From: Anaerofilum faecale
GTDB taxonomy: Bacteria; Bacillota; Clostridia; Oscillospirales; Ruminococcaceae
NCBI GenBank assembly: GCA_019114265.1
Contig: DXFV01000047.1
Location: 1 to 47,605 of the forward strand
Length of the DNA: 47,605 nt
Reading direction: 5' to 3'
Shown: in pieces, positions 41,713 to 47,605 of the stretch
How the letters are laid out: each line of letters begins with the position of its first letter
How positions within the stretch are numbered: the first letter of the stretch is position 1
The notes under the pieces: generated by a model
What the model was told of the DNA's origin: nothing
Databases searched by the model: none
The model's input: only the letters and a program-made list of their open reading frames with translations
Made by a program: the position numbers and the translations under genes

Positions 41713-43236
41713 TTACTCCACGATGCTGGTGCCGGTCATCTCGGCAGGCTGAGGCAGCTCCATCAGCTTCAGCATGGTGGGGGCGATGTCGGCCAGAACG
41801 CCGCCCTCGCGCAGCTTCACATCGCCGGCGCCGGCAACCAGGAAGGGCACCGGGTTGGTGGTGTGGGCGGTGAAGGGATGGTCGGGGTCCTCGTCGTACA
41901 TCTTGTCGGCATTGCCGTGGTCGGCGGTCAGCAGCACCTTGCCGCCGGCAGCCAGCACCGCGTCGATCACCTTGCCGGCGCACTCGTCCACGGCCTCTAC
42001 GGCCTTCACAGCGGCCTCGAACACACCGGTGTGGCCGACCATATCGCAGTTGGCGAAGTTCAGGATGATGACGTCATACTTGCCGCTCTCGATGCGCTTG
42101 ACGCACTCGTCGGCCACCAGATAGGCGCTCATCTCGGGCTGCAGATCGTAGGTGGCCACCTTCGGGCTGTTGATCAGGGCACGATCCTCGCCCTCGAACG
42201 GAGCTTCCACACCGCCGTTGAAGAAGAAGGTCACATGGGCATACTTCTCGGTCTCGGCGATGCGCAGCTGGGTCTTGCCGCATTTGGCCAGGTACTCGCC
42301 CATCACGTTGGTCAGAACCTGGGGCTTGAAGGCCACGTCCACGTTGGGCATGGTGGCGTCGTACTGGGTGAAGCAGACATAGTGCACCGGGAAGCGGCCA
42401 TTGCGGCGCTCGAAGCCGGTGAAGGCGTCGTCCACGAAGGTACGGGTGATCTCACGGGCGCGGTCGGGACGGAAGTTGAAGAAGATCACGCTGTCGCCGG
42501 CGCCGATACGGCCGCCCTCACAGGTGACAGCGGGCACCACGAACTCGTCGGTCACGCCCTCAGCGTAGCTGTTTGCCATCACTTCGGAGGGAGTGCCGTG
42601 CACGCCCTCGCCGTAGACCATCGCGGCATAGGCCTTCTCCACGCGGTCCCAGCGGTTGTCGCGGTCCATCGCGTAGTAGCGGCCGGTGATGGTGGCGATC
42701 TTGCCCACGCCGATCTCGGCCATCTTCTCCTCCAGCTCGGCCACGAAACCCTTGCCGGAATCGGGCGGCACGTCGCGGCCGTCCATGATGGCATGCACAT
42801 ATACTTCGGTCAGGCCCAGACGCTTGGCCATCTCCAGCAGGCCGTACAGGTGGCCGTTGTGGCTGTGTACGCCGCCGTTGGACAGCAGGCCCATCAGATG
42901 CAGCGCCTTGCCGTTCTCCCTGGCGGAGGTCATGGCGGCTTTCAGCGCCTCGTTCTCGAAGAAATCACCGTCCTGGATGGACTTGGTGATGCGGGTGAGC
43001 TCCTGGTAGACGATGCGGCCGGCGCCGATGTTGGTGTGGCCCACCTCGCTGTTGCCCATCTGGCCGTCGGGCAGGCCCACGTCCATGCCGGACGCGCCGA
43101 TGGTGGTGTAGGGATAGCTGGCGAACAGCTTGTCCAGGTTGGGGGTCTTGGCGGCCACGATGGCGTTGCCGTAGGTCTCGCCCGGCACCCAGCCGAAGCC
43201 GTCCAGGATGCAGAGCATCAGGGGAGTTTTTGCCAT
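41713..43236 (-). CDS. gpmI: 2,3-bisphosphoglycerate-independent phosphoglycerate mutase
   Basis: A 507-residue manganese-dependent enzyme interconverting 3- and 2-phosphoglycerate. The start LCILDGFGWV holds the first metal Asp. The phosphorylated Ser lies in MGNSEVGHTNIGAGR. The remaining ligands are in the C-terminal NFANCDMVGHTG and LTADHGNADKM. Full family length. ATG 43236 is preceded by AAAAGGAAAGGAACAATACC. Last gene of the lower-glycolysis operon. Confidence 0.96.
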   Translation of the reverse strand: MAKTPLMLCILDGFGWVPGETYGNAIVAAKTPNLDKLFASYPYTTIGASGMDVGLPDGQMGNSEVGHTNIGAGRIVYQELTRITKSIQDGDFFENEALKAAMTSARENGKALHLMGLLSNGGVHSHNGHLYGLLEMAKRLGLTEVYVHAIMDGRDVPPDSGKGFVAELEEKMAEIGVGKIATITGRYYAMDRDNRWDRVEKAYAAMVYGEGVHGTPSEVMANSYAEGVTDEFVVPAVTCEGGRIGAGDSVIFFNFRPDRAREITRTFVDDAFTGFERRNGRFPVHYVCFTQYDATMPNVDVAFKPQVLTNVMGEYLAKCGKTQLRIAETEKYAHVTFFFNGGVEAPFEGEDRALINSPKVATYDLQPEMSAYLVADECVKRIESGKYDVIILNFANCDMVGHTGVFEAAVKAVEAVDECAGKVIDAVLAAGGKVLLTADHGNADKMYDEDPDHPFTAHTTNPVPFLVAGAGDVKLREGGVLADIAPTMLKLMELPQPAEMTGTSIVE

Positions 43237-43319
43237 AGGTATTGTTCCTTTCCTTTTTTGCGGAAAACCAATCTACAAACTGTATTTTCCGTGCAAACGA
43301 TACAAGATGTTGACAGAAA

Positions 43320-43372
43320 CCGCCCTGCCGCGGCAGCCGCATTCGCCGGGAACGGGCTGCCGGGGCAGGCGG
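43320..43372 (-). other. Stem-loop between tpiA and gpmI
   Basis: Two stacked stems, CCGCCTGCC with GGCAGGGCGG and GGCAGCC with GGCTGCC, separated by an internal loop and followed by UUUCUG on the - strand. It could stabilise or cut the transcript or partly end it. Confidence 0.55.
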
Positions 43373-43383
43373 AGAGCTGCAAT

Positions 43384-44151
43384 TTACTTGCTGGCAGCCG
43401 CCACGATGGCACCGAAGTCGGGGGCTTTCAGGGAAGCGCCGCCGATCAGGCCGCCGTCCACATCCAGCTTGCCCAGCAGCTCGTCGGCGTTCTTGGCGTT
43501 CATGCTGCCGCCGTACTGCACGGTGGTGGCCTCGGCCACCGCCTCGCCGTACAGCTCACCGATCACCTTGCGGATCGCGGCGCACACTTCCTGCGCCTGG
43601 TCGGCGGTGGCGGTGCGGCCGGTGCCGATGGCCCAGACCGGCTCGTAGGCGATGATCACGCGGCTCATCTCCTCGGCGGTCACGCCCTGCAGGGCGATCT
43701 TGGTCTGCATGCGGACCAGCTCCTCGGTCACGCCCTGCTCACGCTGGGCCAGGCTCTCGCCCACGCATACGATCACCTTCAGGCCGGCTTCCAGCGCAGC
43801 CTTGGTGCGCTTGTTGACGGTCTCGTCGGTCTCGGCGAAGTACTGGCGGCGCTCGGAGTGGCCGGTGATGACATACTCAACGCCCAGATCCACCAGCATG
43901 TCGGCGCTGATCTCGCCGGTGAAAGCGCCGCTCTTCTCGAAGTGCACGTTCTCGGCGCCCACATGGATGTTGGTGCCCTTGGTCTTTTCCACGGCGGTCA
44001 CCAGGCTGGTGAAGGGGGTGCAGATGACGACCTCACAGTCGGCACCCGCCACGGCGGGGATCAGCTCGTCGATCAGCTGCGCGGCCTCGGTGGCGGTTTT
44101 GTTCATTTTCCAGTTGCCGGCGATGATCGCCTTGCGGGCAGACTTTTTCAT
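43384..44151 (-). CDS. tpiA: Triosephosphate isomerase
   Basis: A 255-residue TIM barrel. Lys is in GNWKMNKT, catalytic His in ITGHSERRQYF and catalytic Glu in AYEPVWAIGTGRTA, followed by the flexible lid. It converts dihydroxyacetone phosphate and glyceraldehyde 3-phosphate. It starts at ATG 44151 after AAGAGAGGTACATCTATC, 75 bases past pgk. Both gaps around it carry strong stem-loops. Confidence 0.97.
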   Translation of the reverse strand: MKKSARKAIIAGNWKMNKTATEAAQLIDELIPAVAGADCEVVICTPFTSLVTAVEKTKGTNIHVGAENVHFEKSGAFTGEISADMLVDLGVEYVITGHSERRQYFAETDETVNKRTKAALEAGLKVIVCVGESLAQREQGVTEELVRMQTKIALQGVTAEEMSRVIIAYEPVWAIGTGRTATADQAQEVCAAIRKVIGELYGEAVAEATTVQYGGSMNAKNADELLGKLDVDGGLIGGASLKAPDFGAIVAAASK

Positions 44152-44189
44152 GATAGATGTACCTCTCTTATTTTATAGTTCTGAAAAGA

Positions 44190-44217
44190 CCAGCGGCCCC
44201 GGTGAGAAGGCCGCTGG
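44190..44217 (-). other. Stem-loop between pgk and tpiA
   Basis: A perfect nine-base stem CCAGCGGCC/GGCCGCTGG with a 10-base loop, followed by TCTTTTC on the - strand. A weak terminator or a transcript-processing hairpin. Confidence 0.55.
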
Positions 44218-44226
44218 AAGGAAAAA

Positions 44227-45438
44227 TCAGGAATTCTGGATGCAGGCGATACCGGGCAGCTCTTTGCCCTCCAGGTACTCCAGCGAGGCGCCGCCGCCGG
44301 TGGAGATGTGGGTCATCTTATCGGCAAAGCCCAGCTGCATCACGGCCGCAGCGGAGTCGCCGCCGCCGATCACGGTGGTGGCATCGGCCTCGGCCATCGC
44401 CTTGGCAACAGCCAGGGTGCCGGCGGCCAGCACGGGATTCTCGAACACGCCCATGGGTCCGTTCCACACAACGGTCTTGGCAGACTTCACGGCCTCGGCG
44501 AACAGCTCCTGGGTCTTGGGGCCGATGTCCAGGCCCATCTTGTCGGCGGGGATGGCGTTGGAGGGAACGTACTCCACGCTGATCTCGGCGTCGATGGGAT
44601 CGGGGAAGGAAGCGGTGATGGCGGTGTCAACCGGCAGCAGCAGCTTCACGCCCTTCTCTTCGGCCTTCTTCAGCATCTCTTTGCAGTACTCCAGCTTCTC
44701 GTCGTCCACCAGGCTGGTGCCGACCTCGTTGCCCTGCGCCTTCAGGAAGGTGTAGGCCATGCCGCCGCCGATAATCAGGGTGTCCACCTTGTTCAGCAGG
44801 TTCTCGATCACGTTCAGCTTGTCGGCAACCTTGGCGCCGCCCAGGATGGCAACGAAGGGACGAACGGGATCGTTCACGGCGTTGCCCAGGTAGCGGATCT
44901 CCTTCTCCATCAGGTAGCCCACGGCGGTGTCCTTGATGTAGTCGGTCACGCCGGCGGTGGAGCAGTGTGCACGGTGCGCGCTGCCGAAGGCATCGTTCAC
45001 ATACACGTCGGCCAGGCTGGCCAGCTCCTCGCTGAAGGCGGCGATGTTCTTGGTCTCTTCCTTGCGGAAACGGGTGTTCTGCAGCAACACCACGTCGCCG
45101 TCCTGCATGGCGGCAACAGCGGCCTTGGCGTTCTCGCCCACCACATTGTCGTCATCGGCAAACACGACGTTCTTGCCCAGCAGCTCGCTCAGGCGCACAG
45201 CAACGGGGGCCAGGCTGAACTTGGCCTCGGGGCCGTTCTTGGGCTTGCCCAGATGGCTGCACAGAATCACGCGGCCGCCGTTCTCGATCAGCTTCTTGAT
45301 GGTGGGCAGCGCGGCAACGATACGGTTGTCGTTGGTGATCACGCCGTCTTTCATGGGAACGTTGAAGTCGCAGCGCACCAGTACGCGCTTGCCCTTTACT
45401 TCAATATCCTCAACAGTCTTTTTGCCCAAAGTGCTCAT
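44227..45438 (-). CDS. pgk: Phosphoglycerate kinase
   Basis: A 403-residue enzyme making ATP from 1,3-bisphosphoglycerate. N-domain substrate motif RVLVRCDFNVPMKDG, SHLGKPKNGPE and the hinge. In the C-domain nucleotide site VVWNGPMGVFEN and the terminal GGGDSAAAV, STGGGASLEYLEGKELPG. Starts at ATG 45438 after GAAAGGGAGTTAAAAAACC and is the first gene of the operon. gap is not adjacent here. Confidence 0.97.
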   Translation of the reverse strand: MSTLGKKTVEDIEVKGKRVLVRCDFNVPMKDGVITNDNRIVAALPTIKKLIENGGRVILCSHLGKPKNGPEAKFSLAPVAVRLSELLGKNVVFADDDNVVGENAKAAVAAMQDGDVVLLQNTRFRKEETKNIAAFSEELASLADVYVNDAFGSAHRAHCSTAGVTDYIKDTAVGYLMEKEIRYLGNAVNDPVRPFVAILGGAKVADKLNVIENLLNKVDTLIIGGGMAYTFLKAQGNEVGTSLVDDEKLEYCKEMLKKAEEKGVKLLLPVDTAITASFPDPIDAEISVEYVPSNAIPADKMGLDIGPKTQELFAEAVKSAKTVVWNGPMGVFENPVLAAGTLAVAKAMAEADATTVIGGGDSAAAVMQLGFADKMTHISTGGGASLEYLEGKELPGIACIQNS

Positions 45439-45517
45439 GGTTTTTTAACTCCCTTTCTGCAAGACGTTTTGAGAAAACTTGCTTGGCAGACGGGCTGTTT
45501 GCCCGCCAGATACCTCT

Positions 45518-45546
45518 ATTATAATCAAAAATGGCGCTTCCTGCAA
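45518..45546 (-). promoter_or_regulatory. Promoter of pgk-tpiA-gpmI
   Basis: On the - strand TTGCAG (45546-45541), 17-base spacer and perfect TATAAT (45523-45518), 80 bases before pgk. Confidence 0.75.
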
Positions 45547-45631
45547 GTGGTGCAATGACATTTATTTAACAGCCGGACAAAAAGCCCTCCAAAGCGCCGG
45601 GCACCGTGCGGCGGGAAGGCTTGCCCAACAC

Positions 45632-45668
45632 ACAAAAGCGCCCGTTCCACGCGGGAACAGGCGCTTTG
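45632..45668 (-). terminator. Terminator of the purine permease gene
   Basis: AAAGCGCCTGTTCC with GGAACGGGCGCTTTT around CGCGT, immediately past the permease stop. Confidence 0.8.
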
Positions 45669-45680
45669 CAGCGGTGGGGA

Positions 45681-47054
45681 TCAGGCCATTACCAGGGTGA
45701 TGATGCGCAGAACGAACAGCGCAAACACGATCCACATCACGGGATGGATGTCGCGCACCTTGCCGCGCAGGATCTTCAGCAGCATCCAGGTGAGCACACC
45801 GAACATGATGCCGTTGGCGATGGAGTAGGTGAAGGGCATCATGATGATGGCCACAAAGGCGCCCAGCACGTCGGCGGTGTCGCCCTCGAACTTCACCTTC
45901 AGCACGCTGCTCATCATGAACAGGCCCACGATGATCAGAGCGGGCGCGGTGGCAAAGCTGGGGATGGCGCCGAATACGGGCCACAGGAACATGCTCAGCA
46001 GGAACAGCACGCCGGTGGTGGCGGCAGTCAGACCGGTGCGGCCGCCCTCGGCCACGCCGGCAGAGCTCTCCACATAGCTGGTGACGGTGGAGGTGCCCAG
46101 GCAGGCGCCGGCCACAGTGCCCAGAGCGTCGGCCATCAGGGCCTTGCCCACGCGGGGCAGCTTGCCGTCCTTGTCCAGCATGTTGCCCTTGGAGGCAACG
46201 CCGATCAGGGTGCCCACGGTGTCGAACAGGTCAACGAACAGGAAGGCGAACACGATCACCGCAAACTGGGTGAAGTGGCCGACCACAAAGCTGAAATCGA
46301 ACTTGAAGGCGGTGTCGCCCAGAGCCGAGAAGCTGGGCAGGAAGTCGGCGATGCTGTCGGCAGCGGGCAGGACCGAGTAGACGCCGGCCTCGGGGTTCAC
46401 CGCATACCAGCCGGTGAGCTGCGCGACGATGCCCAGGACCCAGGTGATCAGGATGCCCCACAGGATGGCGCCCTTCACATTCATATACAGCATCACGCCA
46501 ATGATGATGACGCCGATCATGGCCAGCGCCACAGGAGCAGAGCCCACGTCGCCCAGGGTGACCTTGGTGGAGGATTCCGCCACGGCGATGCCGGCGTTCT
46601 GCAGGCCGATGAAGGTGATGAACAGGCCGATACCGGTGGTGATGCCGTATTTCAGGTTCTCAGGGATGCAGTTCACGAGGGTCTCGCGGAACTTGAAGGC
46701 GGACAGGATGATGAAGATCACACCTTCCACCAGGATAGCGGTGAGGGCGATCTTCCAGGGGTCGGTCTCGGCGGCCAGTTCGCCCAGGCAGATGGTGTAG
46801 GCAAAGTAGGCGTTCAGGCCCATGCCGGAAGCCAGGCCGATGGGATAGTTGGCCAGGAAAGCCATGATGAAGGTAGCCACGGCAGCGGACAGCGCAGTGG
46901 CCATGAACACGCCCTGGCTGTTCATACCGGCAGCGCCCAGCATGCTGGGGTTGACGGCCAGGATGTAGGCCATGGCCAGGAAGGTGGTGATACCAGCCAT
47001 GATCTCGGTCTTCACGGTGGTATTGTTCTCCTTCAAATGAAAGAGTTTTTCCAT
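45681..47054 (-). CDS. NCS2 family purine (adenine/guanine/hypoxanthine) permease, AzgA-like
   Basis: A 457-residue proton symporter with about 13 membrane helices. It has the N-terminal TEIMAGITTFLAMAYILAVNP, typical of the AzgA/PbuG branch, and the conserved GLASGMGLNAYFAY. The family Glu/Thr-containing GTSTVTSYVESSAGVAEGGRTG is in the second half. It imports purine bases for salvage, in keeping with the nucleoside phosphorylase elsewhere in the window. ATG 47054 follows ACAAGGAGGAATCGACCAAA. Confidence 0.92.
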   Translation of the reverse strand: MEKLFHLKENNTTVKTEIMAGITTFLAMAYILAVNPSMLGAAGMNSQGVFMATALSAAVATFIMAFLANYPIGLASGMGLNAYFAYTICLGELAAETDPWKIALTAILVEGVIFIILSAFKFRETLVNCIPENLKYGITTGIGLFITFIGLQNAGIAVAESSTKVTLGDVGSAPVALAMIGVIIIGVMLYMNVKGAILWGILITWVLGIVAQLTGWYAVNPEAGVYSVLPAADSIADFLPSFSALGDTAFKFDFSFVVGHFTQFAVIVFAFLFVDLFDTVGTLIGVASKGNMLDKDGKLPRVGKALMADALGTVAGACLGTSTVTSYVESSAGVAEGGRTGLTAATTGVLFLLSMFLWPVFGAIPSFATAPALIIVGLFMMSSVLKVKFEGDTADVLGAFVAIIMMPFTYSIANGIMFGVLTWMLLKILRGKVRDIHPVMWIVFALFVLRIITLVMA

Positions 47055-47109
47055 TTTGGTCGATTCCTCCTTGTACAGCTGTGTATATTTCAAGGGGCCG
47101 TCCGACCCC

Positions 47110-47204
47110 CTGCCGAAAAAAGAAAAAGCGCGCAGAGGCGCTCTAATATGGAAAAGCCGCATTTTCCACCTTTTTATTGTACCCTCTTGCTTCAACCGGA
47201 ACAA
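47110..47204 (-). promoter_or_regulatory. Promoter and leader hairpins of the purine permease gene
   Basis: On the - strand TTGTTC (47204-47199), 17-base spacer and TACAAT (47181-47176). The leader then folds GGAAAA/TTTTCC (about 47150-47168) and AGCGC/GCGCT (about 47128-47145) followed by TTTTTCTTTTTTTC, a terminator-like end before the gene. It does not match the purine riboswitch core I know. Confidence 0.55.
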
Positions 47205-47371
47205 GAGGGTACATCGACAAATTATCTGTGTCTTTTTCCTGTATAATTATTCAAAATTCATAATTTGTACATATTTGGAGGACAAACTCAGAGCACAGCA
47301 AACCGCCTGCGGACGGGAAGCCGGATCGGGCCGGCGGCGGGAGTGCGCAGCGCCGCCCCCGGGCAGACAAA

Positions 47372-47400
47372 AACGCCGCCCGCAGACATACGGGCGGCGT
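47372..47400 (-). terminator. Terminator of the SPFH gene
   Basis: ACGCCGCCCG/CGGGCGGCGT stem with an 8-base loop, 14 bases past the stop. The stretch 47205-47371 between it and the permease promoter shows no gene. Confidence 0.75.
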
Positions 47401-47413
47401 GCAGACCAGACTA

Positions 47414-47605
47414 TTATTTTTCGGTGATGAGTTCCTTGATGGAGGCGACGGTGCCGGCCAGGTTCTGGATCTCGCTGGGGATGATGAGCTTGGTGGCTTT
47501 GCCGTCGGCAACCTTGGCCAGGGCTTCCAGGCTCTTCAGGGCCAGCACCTTGTCGTTGGGCGCGGCTTCGTTCAGCAGACGGATGGAATCGGCCAGGGCC
47601 TTCTG
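47414..47605 (-). CDS. C-terminal part of an SPFH/band 7 (stomatin, QmcA-like) protein
   Basis: The last 63 residues of a gene that runs off the window. They include the helical NDKVLALKSLEALAKVADGK and the short strand ATKLIIPSEIQNLAG, a pattern typical of the end of slipin/QmcA proteins of Firmicutes. Such proteins assemble as large membrane-anchored rings and often pair with NfeD-type proteins; the N-terminal anchor is outside the window. Confidence 0.8.
   Translation of the reverse strand, partial: QKALADSIRLLNEAAPNDKVLALKSLEALAKVADGKATKLIIPSEIQNLAGTVASIKELITEK

Noticed and set aside
41620..44178. 852-codon open frame on the + strand
   Set aside because: It is the mirror of gpmI and tpiA, both of which are certain.
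47055..47250. Purine riboswitch upstream of the purine permease
   Set aside because: The conserved junction and loop sequences of the purine aptamer are absent on the - strand.

Overview
The window is high-GC DNA with Gram-positive style ribosome-binding sites and sigma-A promoters. A SCIFF peptide with its radical-SAM maturase, a SpoVB-like flippase, LysR/TetR/XRE regulators and NCS2-type purine permease point to a Clostridia member. GC content and gene style suggest the Oscillospiraceae (Faecalibacterium/Gemmiger/Subdoligranulum-like). That placement is inference; there is no rRNA here.

Left end (1-6450) looks accessory. It starts with the last codons of what may be a mobile-element recombinase, then a membrane protein lacking a normal start, a TetR regulator and a zinc alcohol dehydrogenase in overlapping order, a LysR regulator, a three-way chimeric gene (alpha/beta-hydrolase lipoprotein head, aldo-keto reductase body, flavodoxin tail in another frame), a RibD/DHFR-like reductase and an iron-sulfur-type flavodoxin.

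6760-13172 (- strand) is a complete polyamine operon speD-speA-speE-speB-carboxyspermidine dehydrogenase-nspC. It encodes arginine-to-putrescine synthesis and two alternative spermidine routes. A strong promoter about 400 bases upstream, a structured leader and an intrinsic terminator just before the speD ribosome-binding site suggest attenuation control.

13616-20466 (- strand) holds a GNAT-like acyltransferase, a GH13 amylase-family enzyme, the SCIFF system (scfA, scfB), a second Orn/Lys/Arg decarboxylase and rodA. 20592-23595 (+) is tsaE-tsaB-rpiB-upp behind a leader terminator, followed by an unknown gene. 24040-26253 (-) is a small membrane protein, mrp, a frameshifted membrane gene and a purine nucleoside phosphorylase. 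26384-27922 (+) is a SpoVB-like flippase, followed by tRNA-Leu(CAG) under a perfect consensus promoter and an AT-richer islet with an orphan gene.

29100-30407 (-) is a GMP synthase whose glutaminase domain is shortened and lacks the catalytic cysteine. 30510-34477 is a phage-control-like module: an S24-type repressor diverging from a DUF1492-like pair across operator palindromes, then orphan genes and an XRE/DUF6773-like pair whose second gene is frameshifted. 34606-41583 holds a DegV protein, a CPA2 antiporter, the pncB-nadE NAD salvage operon and a P-loop kinase. 41713-45438 (-) is the glycolytic operon pgk-tpiA-gpmI. The window ends with an AzgA-like purine permease and the C-terminus of an SPFH/stomatin-like protein.

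A family of interspersed palindromic repeats (about 100 bases, four hairpins in series, CCTCATC/GATGAGG ends) recurs at least six times in intergenic spaces. Two hairpins vary in sequence while keeping their pairing.
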